A stretch of 64,000 nucleotides of DNA from Gordonia terrae (GTDB lineage: Bacteria; Actinomycetota; Actinomycetes; Mycobacteriales; Mycobacteriaceae). The notes below the pieces were generated by a model. It was not told where the DNA came from. It worked only from the letters and a program-made list of their open reading frames with translations, and made no database searches. Where the stretch lies: assembly GCF_001698225.1 (NCBI RefSeq), contig NZ_CP016594.1, forward strand, positions 1,860,001-1,924,000, written 5' to 3'. Positions 1 through 10,374 of this stretch are shown here, piece after piece. The translations under genes and the position numbers were made by a program. The number at the start of each line of letters is the position of its first letter. Position 1 is the stretch's first letter.

Positions 1-145
1 TCTTGCGGAGATCCTCGATGGTCAGCGCGGCGTCGAGGCGGCGCTTCTTGGCATCGAACTGCGGCTTCTTGAACTGCATCAGCGGCGCGAGGTCGCGCGG
101 CTTGGGTACTCGGCGCTTCATAGCGGAACCGGTGTCCATGGTCAT
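1..145 (-). CDS. lldD: L-lactate dehydrogenase LldD-type FMN enzyme, N-terminal fragment (runs off the window)
   Basis: The first 48 codons are present; the rest lies before base 1. The translation contains [18 protein letters not shown] and [14 protein letters not shown], which I recognise as the N-terminus of the LldD family of FMN-dependent (S)-2-hydroxy-acid dehydrogenases that oxidise L-lactate to pyruvate. The start ATG at 145 overlaps the rhaB stop as ATGA; in-frame ATGs at 139 and 121 are alternatives. Being last in the rhamnose operon makes sense, because the pathway yields L-lactaldehyde, which the fused dehydrogenase upstream can convert to L-lactate. The FMN-binding barrel is outside the window, so the exact enzyme (dehydrogenase or lactate monooxygenase) cannot be settled here. 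Confidence 0.8.
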   Translation of the reverse strand, partial: MTMDTGSAMKRRVPKPRDLAPLMQFKKPQFDAKKRRLDAALTIEDLRK

Positions 146-1625
146 GCCTTTCCGGCCCCGACCGCGGCGCGCGCACGCGTGCCGCGACTGCGTCGGGGTG
201 CATAGTGTTGCGGCGGGAACCTGTCGGCGACGATAGTCCGCATCGCCTCGAGATCGCCATCGATCAATTCATGGGCGCGTGCCGTCAGGAGGACGTTGCC
301 GAGTGCGGTCGCCTCCACGGGCCCGGCCTGGACGGGCAGGCCCACGCGGTCGGCGGTGAGCTGGCACAGCAGCCGGTTCTGCGACCCGCCGCCGACGAGG
401 TGCACGGTCTCCACCGGGATCCCCGACAGCGCGGCGGCCTTCTCGACGCCGTCGGCGAATGCGGATGCGAGACTCTCGACGATCGCGCGCACCATCTCGG
501 CGCGGGTCATCGGCGGTCGCATGCCGCGCTCGTCGTACCACCCGCGGATGCGTGCCGGCATGTCACCCGGCGGGAGGAAGCGCGCGTCGTCGGTGTCGAA
601 GACATCGACGGTCGGCGTCACCTCCGCGGCCTGGGCCAGCAGCTCGCCGAGGTCGGCCCGGTAGCCCTCGCGCTGGTACTGACGCACCGTCTCGCTGAGC
701 AGCCATAGTCCCATCACGTTGTGCAGGTAGCGGATTCGGCCGTCGGCGCCGACCTCGTTGGTGAAGTTGGCCTTCCATCCGTCGCGGGACAGGACCGGTT
801 CGGTCAGTTCCACACCGACGAGACCCCACGTGCCGCAGGAGATGTAGGCCGCCCGCGCGGGGTCCATCGGGATCGCCGCCACGGCCGAGGCCGTGTCGTG
901 CGAGGCGACGGCGGTGACGCGGGTGGACGACGACAGGCCGAGTCGCTCGGCGACCTCGGCGAGGAGTGGTCCCTGGTCGGACCCGGTCTCGACGATCTCG
1001 GGGAAGAGTCCGACGGGCAGCCCGAGGCGTTCCATCATCGCGGTGTCCCACTGGCCGTTGACGGCGAGCAGGCCGGTGGTCGAGGCATTGGTCCGCTCGG
1101 TGCCCCGCCTGCCGGTCAGCCAGTAGGTGATCAGGTCGGGGATCAGCAGGGCGTTGTCGGCCTGATCGAGCAGACCGTCGGCCTTCTCCGCGGCCAGCTG
1201 GTACACCGTGGTGAACGGCAGGAACTGCAGGCCGTTGCGCAGGTACAGGTCCACCGGCCCGAGTTCGGCGTGCACGGCGTCGACGCCCGCGGCCGTGCGG
1301 TCGTCCCGGTAGTGGTGCGGCAGACCCAGCATCCGGCCGTCGCGGAGCAACGCGTAGTCCACCGCCCACGAGTCGACGCCGATGCCGACGAGGTCGTCGG
1401 ACTGCCGGGCAGCCTCGGCCAGGCCCGCCGAGGCCGCCCGGAACAGGCCGGGCACGTCCCAGTGCAGCGCCGACCGTCGACCGTTCCACACGTGCACGGG
1501 ATCGTTGGCGAACCGGGCGACCTGCTCGAGCTCGAGTCGTCCCTGCGACACGTCGGCGAGCATCACCCGGCCGCTGGTCGCGCCCAGGTCGATGGCGGCG
1601 ACCTGGGCGGACCGAGTGGAGCGAC

Positions 1626-1629
<4 letters not shown>
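142..1629 (-). CDS. rhaB: Rhamnulokinase (FGGY family)
   Basis: This 495-residue kinase phosphorylates L-rhamnulose at C1 with ATP. It has the two-lobed FGGY layout: the phosphate motif [14 protein letters not shown] near residue 10, [15 protein letters not shown] near residue 80 with the catalytic-region Asp, a central [11 protein letters not shown] segment, and the C-terminal adenosine motif [13 protein letters not shown] near residue 425. The length fits RhaB (about 490). The start is ATG 1629, in an ATGA overlap with the stop of the upstream aldolase/dehydrogenase; the reading frame stays open further upstream but that part lies inside the neighbour. Its own stop overlaps the lldD start by ATGA, so the three genes are probably translationally coupled. 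Confidence 0.93.
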
Positions 1630-3662
<2,033 letters not shown>

Positions 3663-3731
3663 GGCGAGAGATCTCCTGAAGATCGGGAAAGCGGGCAGTT
3701 CGAGAAAGCAGGGAGCAGGTGTGGGGAGCGC

Positions 3732-4892
3732 TCAGGCGCCCCAGGACGACTGGGTGCCACCGACGCGCTCGGCGACGATGCGCTCGCGGTGGCCGGAGTC
3801 GGCGTAGGCGGCCATCGGGTCGGCGGGGAGTCCGCGCCGGGTACGACGCTCGGCCAACATCGGACGCACGTCGGTGTAGAAGGCGTCCATCAGAATTCCG
3901 TTCGCGCCCAACACGTCTCCGGATTCCTGCGCCGCGGTCAACGCGTCGGTGTCGACGAGCAGCGCGCGGGCGGTCATCTCCTCGACGTTGAGGACCGAAC
4001 GGATCTGTCCGGGGATCTTCTCCTCGACGTTGTGGCACTGGTCGAGCATCAGGGCGACCGGGGACCCGGCGTCGAGGCCTCCGCCGCGGATGACCTCGAA
4101 GAGGATGCGGAACAGCTGGAACGGGTCGGCCGCACCGACGATCAGGTCGTCGTCGGCGTAGAAGCGTGAGTTGAAGTCGAACGACCCGAGCTTCCCGAGG
4201 CGCAGCAGCTGCGCGACGATGAACTCGATGTTGGTGCCCGGCGCGTGATGGCCGGTGTCGAGGCAGACCATCGCCCGCTCGCCGAGCGCGGTCACGTGGG
4301 CGTAGGAGGTGCCCCAGTCGGGGACGTCGGTGACGTATGTCGCCGGCTCGAAGAACTTGTACTCCAACACGAGTCGCTGGTCGTCGCCGATGTGCTGGTA
4401 GATGGTCGCCAGCGATTCGGCGAGACGATCCTGGCGTCCGCGGATGTCTCCCTGACCCGGGTAGTTGGTGCCGTCGGCGAGCCAGATCTTGAGGTCCCGC
4501 GAGCCGGTCGCGTTCATCACGTCGATGCACGCGATGTGGTGGTCGATGGCCTTCTGGCGCACGGTCTTGTCGGTGTGGGTCAGGCTGCCGAACTTGTAGT
4601 CGTCGTCCTGGAAGGTGTTGGAGTTGACCGTCCCGAGGTCGACGCCGAGATCCTTCGCGTACGCGGCGAGCGCGCGGTAGTCGTCGACGGTGTCCCAGGG
4701 GATGTGCAGGGCGACCGTCGGAGCGAGTCCGGTCAGCTCGTTGACGGTGGCCGCGTCGGCGATCTTCTCGTGGATGGTGCGGGGGGTGCCCGGGGTGCCG
4801 AACACCTTGAACCGGGTGCCGGAGTTGCCGAACGCCCAGGAGGGGAGCTCGATCTCGAGATTGTCGAGGATCGTCTCGTCAAAGGTGGTCAT
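3732..4892 (-). CDS. rhaI: L-rhamnose isomerase
   Basis: This 386-residue enzyme interconverts L-rhamnose and L-rhamnulose. The protein opens with TILDNLEIELPSWAFGNSGTRF and carries the TIM-barrel metal-site elements of the RhaI/xylose-isomerase-like group, for example LVLEYKFFEPA, CLDTGHHAPGTN and FDFNSRFYADDDLIVGA, where Glu, Asp and His ligands are expected. It is the actinobacterial/Pseudomonas-type isomerase rather than E. coli RhaA, judged by length and motifs. The ATG at 4892 is chosen because family similarity begins there; the frame is open for 52 further codons upstream, through the operator region. An imperfect rhamnose-type operator lies about 70-85 bp upstream. Confidence 0.92.
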   Translation of the reverse strand: MTTFDETILDNLEIELPSWAFGNSGTRFKVFGTPGTPRTIHEKIADAATVNELTGLAPTVALHIPWDTVDDYRALAAYAKDLGVDLGTVNSNTFQDDDYKFGSLTHTDKTVRQKAIDHHIACIDVMNATGSRDLKIWLADGTNYPGQGDIRGRQDRLAESLATIYQHIGDDQRLVLEYKFFEPATYVTDVPDWGTSYAHVTALGERAMVCLDTGHHAPGTNIEFIVAQLLRLGKLGSFDFNSRFYADDDLIVGAADPFQLFRILFEVIRGGGLDAGSPVALMLDQCHNVEEKIPGQIRSVLNVEEMTARALLVDTDALTAAQESGDVLGANGILMDAFYTDVRPMLAERRTRRGLPADPMAAYADSGHRERIVAERVGGTQSSWGA

Positions 4893-4960
4893 CAGTGTTC
4901 TTTCGGTTGGGATTCCCCGCCGCCGGCGTCGGGGAACAGCCGGCGGCGGGGAAGTCGATG

Positions 4961-4978
4961 GACTGATACGTTTCAATC
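4961..4978. promoter_or_regulatory. Putative rhamnose-regulator operator upstream of rhaI
   Basis: An 18-bp palindrome with two mismatched pairs is centred on ACGT (GACTGATACGTTTCAATC). It shares ACGTTTCAAT with the stronger palindrome at 6918-6935 in front of rhaM. The CG-centred symmetry and AT-rich arms are typical of LacI-family operators, but the regulator gene is not in this window. It probably marks a second promoter, driving rhaI and the enzymes below it separately from the transporter. Confidence 0.6.
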
Positions 4979-5004
4979 GAGCGGGACGGCCCGGTCGAGA
5001 CGAC

Positions 5005-6378
5005 TCAGACGGCGGTCTTGCTGGTGGATTCTGCGTTGGGTGCGTCACCCACGACCGGGCTGTTCGTCGACGCCGGGTGCTCGATGAGCTCGGGCGACAG
5101 CGGGGCGCCGTAACGCTCGACCTCGATCTCCTGCAGGGTCTTGCCCTGGGTGTCCGGAGCCGCGATGGCGCCGATGATCAGAGCGATCGTGAGCAGCGCG
5201 ACCAGCAGGATGCCGACCGTCGTGAGCCCGGTGGCCGCGAGCATCGTGGGGAAGAAGTAGCTCAGGAGACCGGTTGCGGTGCGGACGGCGAAGAACATGA
5301 CGCCCTGAGCGCTGGCACGGTAGGGCGTGGCGAACATCTCGCTGGCCCAGAGGCTGTAGAACGCCTGCGCGCCGATTCCCGAGGAGATGCCCCACAGGAC
5401 CGCGAAGACGAGCATCGTGGCGACACCGCTGTCGGTGAACGCAACCAGCACGATCCAGGCGACGATGCCCAAGGCGGCGCCGAAGACGTACAGCGCGCGC
5501 TGCGAGACCCGATCTGCGTATCGCATGAAGCCGAAGTAGGTCGCGAGGACGGTGCAGCCCCAGACGAGCACCTGCAGCAGGTTCTGCTGAACGGCGCTCT
5601 CGACGCCCGCGGTCTCGTAGACGCGGGGCATGAAGATGCCGGCCTGGCCGGCGACGGTGTTCCAGAACAGGTAGATGCCACCGAGCAGGAGCAGGGCGGT
5701 GATGTTGACCTTCTTGGAGAACAGGCCCTTGATGCCGCGGGCGCCGACCGATGCGGTGAGCTCGCGCGTCTCGTTGACCGCCTCGTCGGACCAGATCTTC
5801 GACTCCGCGAGTCCCTGGCGAATCCACCAGACAACCGCCGCGACGACGAAGAGATGCAGGAAGATGATCCGCGAGCCGAGGAGGCCCATCGGGGCGAGTG
5901 CCGCGGCGAGCGCGAAGCCGATCAGGGGGCCGACCGACCAGGCGAGCTGCGCGGTGCCGACATGCTTGGCGCGTTCGACCGACGGGGCCTCTTCGGCGAT
6001 GTATGTCCACGAGGCCGGTACGCCCGCGCCGACCGCGAGGCCGGTGATGATGAAGGCGGCCAGCAGCATGGTGAAGTTGAACGCGAAGGCCGCGATCAGC
6101 ACGCCGACCATGTAGACGAGCAGGTCGTAGGTGTAGATCGCCTTGCGGCCGTAGCGGTCACACAGCGGGCCGCCGATCGCGGCGCCGACTGCGGCACCGA
6201 ACGCGTTGGCGCTCAGCGCAGCCAGGAGGCCGACCGCGAAGTTGCTGATGCCGAACTCGTCCTGCCAGAAGGTGAGGCTGGTGGCGATCGCGATGATCGA
6301 GCCGGCCTCGATGTAGTTCGACATGGCGACCGAGATGGTCGCCCGCCAGCCGGTGGTGGAGCGCGCTCCTACTTTCAT
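5005..6378 (-). CDS. Sugar MFS transporter, probable L-rhamnose uptake
   Basis: This 457-residue, roughly 12-segment major facilitator protein carries the cytoplasmic loop motif GGPLCDRYGRKAIYTYD after the second membrane segment and a long central loop near residues 190-220, as in metabolite:H+ symporters and sugar porters. The start ATG 6378 follows an AAGGAA ribosome site. It sits between the mutarotase and isomerase genes on the same strand, so L-rhamnose is the most likely substrate; this is inferred from context, not from residues that read out sugar specificity. The last residues end in a polar tail before the stop at 5005. Confidence 0.85.
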   Translation of the reverse strand: MKVGARSTTGWRATISVAMSNYIEAGSIIAIATSLTFWQDEFGISNFAVGLLAALSANAFGAAVGAAIGGPLCDRYGRKAIYTYDLLVYMVGVLIAAFAFNFTMLLAAFIITGLAVGAGVPASWTYIAEEAPSVERAKHVGTAQLAWSVGPLIGFALAAALAPMGLLGSRIIFLHLFVVAAVVWWIRQGLAESKIWSDEAVNETRELTASVGARGIKGLFSKKVNITALLLLGGIYLFWNTVAGQAGIFMPRVYETAGVESAVQQNLLQVLVWGCTVLATYFGFMRYADRVSQRALYVFGAALGIVAWIVLVAFTDSGVATMLVFAVLWGISSGIGAQAFYSLWASEMFATPYRASAQGVMFFAVRTATGLLSYFFPTMLAATGLTTVGILLVALLTIALIIGAIAAPDTQGKTLQEIEVERYGAPLSPELIEHPASTNSPVVGDAPNAESTSKTAV

Positions 6379-6492
6379 GGTGATTCCTTGCGTCGGAGAT
6401 CAGTACAGAGGGTCGGGATCGGAGAGGTCAAACCGGAGTTCGTTGATGTCGGTGCGCCCGTCGGTACGTGTCGTGTGCTGCGTGGTGCGAGG

Positions 6493-6855
6493 TCAGTCGA
6501 GGTGGAAGTACTCGAGGAGTTCGGTGCGGATCGTGTCGGGGTTCGCGCCCCCGGCGCCGCCGCCCCCATCGCCGCCGCCCACAGCGGGGAGGAAGTACTC
6601 GGACATGTGCGCCTGCCAGCGGGTGTTGACGTCGGTCGCCTCCATGGCGGCGCTGGTCGTCGCGAAGTCGTCGGTCTCCAGGTAGCCGACGACCATGCCG
6701 TCGTCCTTCCGGAGGAACAGGGAGTAGTTGCGCCAGCCGGTCTCGCGCAGGGCGTCGAGCATCTCCGGCCAGACCTCGGTGTGTGCCTCGAGGTAGTCCT
6801 CGACGCGTTCAGGGCGGAGGTGGAGCACGAAGCAGGCGCGCTGGGGGTCGGACAT
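6493..6855 (-). CDS. rhaM: L-rhamnose mutarotase
   Basis: This 120-residue protein of the RhaM/RhaU family interconverts alpha- and beta-L-rhamnopyranose, giving the isomerase its preferred anomer. Family features are CFVLHLRPERVEDYLEAH near the N-terminus (catalytic-region His), VWPEMLDALRETGWRNYSLF, and WQAHMSEYF. The ATG at 6855 is preceded by AGGAG; the longer open frame to 6933 runs into the operator. Most members are about 104 residues. The extra length here is a glycine-rich stretch (GGGDGGGGAGG) inserted just before the C-terminal segment. It is the first gene of the rhamnose operon. Confidence 0.9.
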   Translation of the reverse strand: MSDPQRACFVLHLRPERVEDYLEAHTEVWPEMLDALRETGWRNYSLFLRKDDGMVVGYLETDDFATTSAAMEATDVNTRWQAHMSEYFLPAVGGGDGGGGAGGANPDTIRTELLEYFHLD

Positions 6856-6917
6856 GGCGGCTCCTGACAGACGACGGACGGGGAAACGCAGATCGTCGGG
6901 AGTGGACCGTCTCGGCG

Positions 6918-6935
6918 AATTAAAACGTTTCAATT
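6918..6935. promoter_or_regulatory. Putative rhamnose-regulator operator upstream of rhaM
   Basis: The 18-bp palindrome AATTAAAACGTTTCAATT has a single mismatched pair and lies 63-80 bp before the rhaM start. It is the better of two related sites (see 4961-4978) and fits a CG-centred LacI-type operator controlling the whole rhamnose operon. It also lies just before the opposite-strand SDR gene, so it could affect that gene too. Confidence 0.65.
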
Positions 6936-7032
6936 TGTGATTGCAGCAACATTAAGAGCGGCCTGTGAGGATGTCAAGACCCGGTTCGCACAAAGCGCAC
7001 CCCGCCGGAACGGGATCGGTCATGCTCTGTTC

Positions 7033-7887
7033 GTGCTGGGATTCGGGAAGACGCGCGGAGCAGACGTCGGGGGCAGGATCGCGATCGTGACCGGGGGCGG
7101 GTCCGGTATCGGGGCCGCGCTCACGCGCGCGCTGGTGACCCGGGGAGCCCACGTCACCTGCGCGGACATCGACCTACCCGCGGCGCAGCGGGTGACGGCC
7201 TCGTTGTCCGGTGGGCCGGGCACCGCACGGGCGGTGCAACTGGATGTGACGGATGCCGCCGCTGTGCAGCGGGTGGTCGACGAGGTCGTCGCCGAGTGGG
7301 GGCGCCTGGATCTGATATTCAACAACGCCGGGATCACCTGGGGTGGTCCGACCGAGATGCTGACGCCGGAGCAATGGGACGCGATCATCGACGTCAACAT
7401 CCGGGGCGTCGTGCACGGGGTCGCGGCCGCGTACCCGGTGATGATCGAGCAGCGTCGCGGACACATCGTCAACACGGCGTCGATGGCCGGGCTCGTCGCC
7501 GCCGGACTGATCACGAGCTACGTGATGACCAAACATGCGGTCGTGGGGCTGTCGCTCGCACTACGTACCGAGGCCGCGGGCCGCGGGGTGAACGTGCTGG
7601 CGGTGTGTCCCTCGGCAGTGGAGACCCCGATCCTGGACAAAGGATCGGTCGGCGGATTCGTCGGTCGCTCTTATTATCTGGCGAGTCAGGGTTCGTCGAC
7701 CGCGTACGACGCCGACCGCCTCGCCCGGGACACGCTCGCCGCCATCGAGCGGAATCAACCACTGCTGGTCGTCCCGCGTCGATCCCGGATCACCTGGCGC
7801 GTCCAGCGATTGGCGCCCGGCCTCACGAATCGGCTTGCCGCGCAATTCATCGATCGGCAACGCGCGGAGTTGCACCCGGAGGGTTAA
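7033..7887 (+). CDS. Short-chain dehydrogenase/reductase (SDR)
   Basis: This is a classical SDR of about 284 residues. It has the cofactor motif TGGGSGIGAA, an acidic residue at the end of the second strand (CADID, favouring NAD(H)), NNAGITWGG, an active-site Ser in NTASMAGLVAAG, and YVMTK as the Tyr/Lys pair. The substrate cannot be read from sequence. The start is uncertain: GTG 7033 is the last good candidate before the Rossmann fold, and the frame is open back to GTG 6937. It is divergent from the rhamnose operon. Its TAA stop overlaps the stop of the small convergent gene at 7884. Confidence 0.82.
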   Translation: MLGFGKTRGADVGGRIAIVTGGGSGIGAALTRALVTRGAHVTCADIDLPAAQRVTASLSGGPGTARAVQLDVTDAAAVQRVVDEVVAEWGRLDLIFNNAGITWGGPTEMLTPEQWDAIIDVNIRGVVHGVAAAYPVMIEQRRGHIVNTASMAGLVAAGLITSYVMTKHAVVGLSLALRTEAAGRGVNVLAVCPSAVETPILDKGSVGGFVGRSYYLASQGSSTAYDADRLARDTLAAIERNQPLLVVPRRSRITWRVQRLAPGLTNRLAAQFIDRQRAELHPEG

Positions 7888-8102
7888 CCGCCGGCGGTGC
7901 TGCTCAGGATGGCGATGATGACACCTGCCACGGTCAGCACACCGACGACCCAGGCCATCGTGATCGCGACCCGTCTGCGTCCGAATCGGGCCGCGTTGAT
8001 CGCTATCCCGAGGCACACCAGGACCGCGATCGAGTACACCGAGATACCGAGGGTGAGCAGGGCGACGGAGGAGTCGGCTAGCAGGACAACCCGAGTGGAC
8101 AT
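7884..8102 (-). CDS. Small two-segment membrane protein
   Basis: This 72-residue protein consists almost wholly of two hydrophobic segments (around residues 6-30 and 44-68) separated by a basic loop, AARFGRRRVA, which predicts a cytoplasmic hairpin loop. I do not recognise a family. ATG 8102 is chosen as the first Met directly before the hydrophobic part; the frame is open further upstream with low-complexity, Pro/Arg-rich sequence that looks non-coding. Its TAA stop overlaps the SDR stop (TTAA). It could be co-transcribed with the exporter gene starting at 9636. Confidence 0.5.
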   Translation of the reverse strand: MSTRVVLLADSSVALLTLGISVYSIAVLVCLGIAINAARFGRRRVAITMAWVVGVLTVAGVIIAILSSTAGG

Positions 8103-8202
8103 GACACCGAGTACATCATCAGCGGGCTCGGGGGATGCACGCGGATCGACTCGGAGAGGGGTGTGCGGGCGCCGAGGTCGTGACGAATGTCGTCGCGTTG
8201 GG

Positions 8203-9636
8203 TCACGCGGCCGCGGCACGCCGCGGCCGGTAGGCGACCACGAGCACGAGCAGGGCGACCGTCGCGAACGACGAACCGACCAGAATCGTTGTGCCGGTGG
8301 CAGTTCCGGACGGATCGCTACGTTGGAGTGGGCCGAACACGGTCATCAGCGTGGCGAGTCCGAGCGCGCCACCGACCTGCAACAACGCCTGCATCAGGCC
8401 CGAGGCGGCGCCGGCGTCGGCTGCGGGCGAGTTGTCCACGATCAGGACGTTCGCCGGGACCACGGACAGGCCGATTCCCGCACCCATGATCATCGAGGGC
8501 GCCAGAATCGCTGCAGCGAAGGTGGAGTCGGGCCCGACGAACGACAACCACACGAGCCCGGCGATCGCCAGGGACAATCCCGCCATCAACACCGGAGCCG
8601 CACCGAAGTGCGCGACGAGACGGGCGGTGATCCCGGTGACCGTCAATCCGATGTTGAGAACCATGAACGGCAGGAACGCGAACCCGGACGCGACGACGCT
8701 GTAACCCATCACGTCCTGTAGGTGCAGGGTCGTGAAGGTGAACATGCCCATCATCGCCCCGGGCAAGAGCAGCATCACCACGAACGGTGCGGCCCTGCGC
8801 GCCGAGTTCACCAATCGGGGCGGCAGCAGGGGATGGCTCGTACGACGCTGTCTGATCGCGAACGCGGTGAGTGTCGATGCGCCGACGGCGAGAGAAGCGA
8901 TGGTCAGCGGGTCGGCCCAGGAGACCTCGGAGGCGCGGATGAAGCCGAAGACGACCGCCGCGACACCCGCCGCGGACAGCAGGGTGTCCCAGAGACCCAG
9001 GTGACCGGGCTGCCGGGGTGTCTCATCGACGGTGAACGGTGCGGCAATGAGGATCGCCACCCCGATCGGGACGTTGACCAGCATCACCCAGTGCCACGAC
9101 AGCTGTTCGGTGAGTACGCCGCCCAGCAGCAGGCCGAGCGCTCCGCCCGAGGCGGCACCCAGGGAGAACCAGCTGATGGCCCGGGCGCGATCGGGACCGG
9201 GCGGAAAGTTGGCGACGATCAGTCCCAGGGCGGTGGGTGCGGCGAGCGCGGCTCCCACGCCCTGCAGGACGCGAGCGATGAGAAGCATCCACGCGCTGGT
9301 GGCGAGTCCGCCGAGGAGCGAGGCCGCGGTGAACAGGGCGATGCCGTAGAGCAGCGCGCGACGCCGTCCGATCAGGTCGCCCAAGCGGCCGCCGAGCAGC
9401 AGCAGGCCACCCACCGCCAGCACGTAGGCGTTCATCACCCAGGACTGAGACACCTCGCTGAAACCCAGGTCGTCGCGGATGCGGGGGAGCGCGACGGTGA
9501 CGATCGTGCCGTCGAGGATCACCATCAGCTGGCTCGCCACCACGACGACCAGTCCGATCCAGGTGCGGCGGTCGATCGTCGACCCTCCGGTGTCAGAACC
9601 TGCCTCGGGAGCGACGCGATCGGTGGTCTGGGACAT
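8203..9636 (-). CDS. DHA2-family MFS multidrug exporter (14 TM)
   Basis: This 477-residue drug:H+ antiporter has the expected motifs: LDGTIVTVALPRI in the first membrane segment (motif D1, with the membrane Asp), GGRLGDLIGRRRALL (motif A), and an antiporter-type Gly-rich segment around ASGGALGLLLGGVL (motif C region). About 14 hydrophobic segments can be counted, as in DHA2 (EmrB/LfrA-like) members. The start ATG 9636 has a GGGAGG ribosome site. It is divergent from a TetR regulator with a multi-palindrome operator between them, so it is probably repressed by that protein and induced by the exported compound. Confidence 0.9.
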   Translation of the reverse strand: MSQTTDRVAPEAGSDTGGSTIDRRTWIGLVVVVASQLMVILDGTIVTVALPRIRDDLGFSEVSQSWVMNAYVLAVGGLLLLGGRLGDLIGRRRALLYGIALFTAASLLGGLATSAWMLLIARVLQGVGAALAAPTALGLIVANFPPGPDRARAISWFSLGAASGGALGLLLGGVLTEQLSWHWVMLVNVPIGVAILIAAPFTVDETPRQPGHLGLWDTLLSAAGVAAVVFGFIRASEVSWADPLTIASLAVGASTLTAFAIRQRRTSHPLLPPRLVNSARRAAPFVVMLLLPGAMMGMFTFTTLHLQDVMGYSVVASGFAFLPFMVLNIGLTVTGITARLVAHFGAAPVLMAGLSLAIAGLVWLSFVGPDSTFAAAILAPSMIMGAGIGLSVVPANVLIVDNSPAADAGAASGLMQALLQVGGALGLATLMTVFGPLQRSDPSGTATGTTILVGSSFATVALLVLVVAYRPRRAAAA

Positions 9637-9666
9637 CAGGGCCTCCCGGGCGGGTAGGGTCGAACA

Positions 9667-9721
9667 GGAGAGTGTCTCCAATTGGAGACTGTCTCCGCTT
9701 ATTGAAGCGGAGATACTCTCC
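9667..9721. promoter_or_regulatory. Compound TetR operator between exporter and regulator genes
   Basis: Three nested inverted repeats are built from a GGAGA-type half site. A perfect 16-bp palindrome GTCTCCAATTGGAGAC lies at 9674-9689. TCTCCGCTT and AAGCGGAGA flank a 4-nt spacer at 9692-9713. An outer pair, GGAGAGTGTCTCC (9667-9679) and GGAGATACTCTCC (9709-9721), matches as an inverted repeat at 12 of 13 positions. Its position in the divergent promoter gap makes the adjacent TetR protein the obvious ligand. Confidence 0.7.
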
Positions 9722-9750
9722 GGTTACAAGTGTTTTCTTCGGGAGGTGTC

Positions 9751-10320
9751 ATGACCAGCGCGTCCGCGCCGGCGAAACCGATGCGAGCCGATGCTCGGCG
9801 CAACTACGACAAGGTCGTCGCGACGGCGGCAGAGGCATTTCGTGAGTCGGGAATTGACACGTCGCTCGATGACATCGCCAAACGTGCCGGCGTCGGCGCC
9901 GGCACGTTGTACCGCCACTTCCCGTCTCGCGAGGCGCTCGTCGCGGCCGCGATGCGACAGGACACCGCCGCCCTCGTGGAGTCTGCGCGCGCCGACGACG
10001 AGCAGCGGGACCCCGGCGAGCGTCTCGTCGAGTGGGTCCGGGCGCTCGCGCGCCACGTCGGGGCGTATCAGGGTCTGCCCGAGATCATCATCGCGTCGGC
10101 GGGCGACCCCGAAAGTCCGCTCTACACCAGTTGCGCCGACCTCCGCGTGGCCGGTGCGGACGTCCTCGGCGCCGCCCAGCGGTCCGGTGGAATCCGCGCC
10201 GATCTCACCGTCGACGAACTCTTCACGCTCGCCAACATGATCGCGTTGGGCCGTAATTGCGTTGAGTCGCAGCGACTCCTGGAACTCGTGGTCGAGGGGA
10301 TCAGCGGGCCCGGTATGTGA
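9751..10320 (+). CDS. TetR/AcrR-family transcriptional regulator
   Basis: This 189-residue regulator has an N-terminal helix-turn-helix domain (residues about 12-60: RNYDKVVATAAEAF, SLDDIAKRAGVGAGTLYRHFPSREAL) and a variable ligand domain of the SbtR/TetR_C-like type. ATG 9751 is preceded by GGGAGG. It is divergent from the DHA2 exporter and probably represses it and itself through the palindromes at 9667-9721. The ligand is unknown. Confidence 0.88.
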   Translation: MTSASAPAKPMRADARRNYDKVVATAAEAFRESGIDTSLDDIAKRAGVGAGTLYRHFPSREALVAAAMRQDTAALVESARADDEQRDPGERLVEWVRALARHVGAYQGLPEIIIASAGDPESPLYTSCADLRVAGADVLGAAQRSGGIRADLTVDELFTLANMIALGRNCVESQRLLELVVEGISGPGM

Positions 10321-10334
10321 GCAGAGCCCGCGGG

Positions 10335-10363
10335 CCCGTCCGTTCATGCTCGGCGCGGACGGG
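10335..10363. terminator. Candidate bidirectional terminator
   Basis: A GC-only stem CCCGTCCG / CGGACGGG has 8 bp and a 13-nt loop. It lies in the 54-bp gap between the convergent TetR and SMI1-type genes. No T-tract follows, which is usual for actinobacterial terminators. Confidence 0.45.
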
Positions 10364-10374
10364 TCCGCGTCCGC

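Noticed and set aside
3..236. 77-codon plus-strand frame at the window edge
   Set aside because: It is opposite the lldD start and the rhaB end, where the minus-strand proteins are clearly recognisable.
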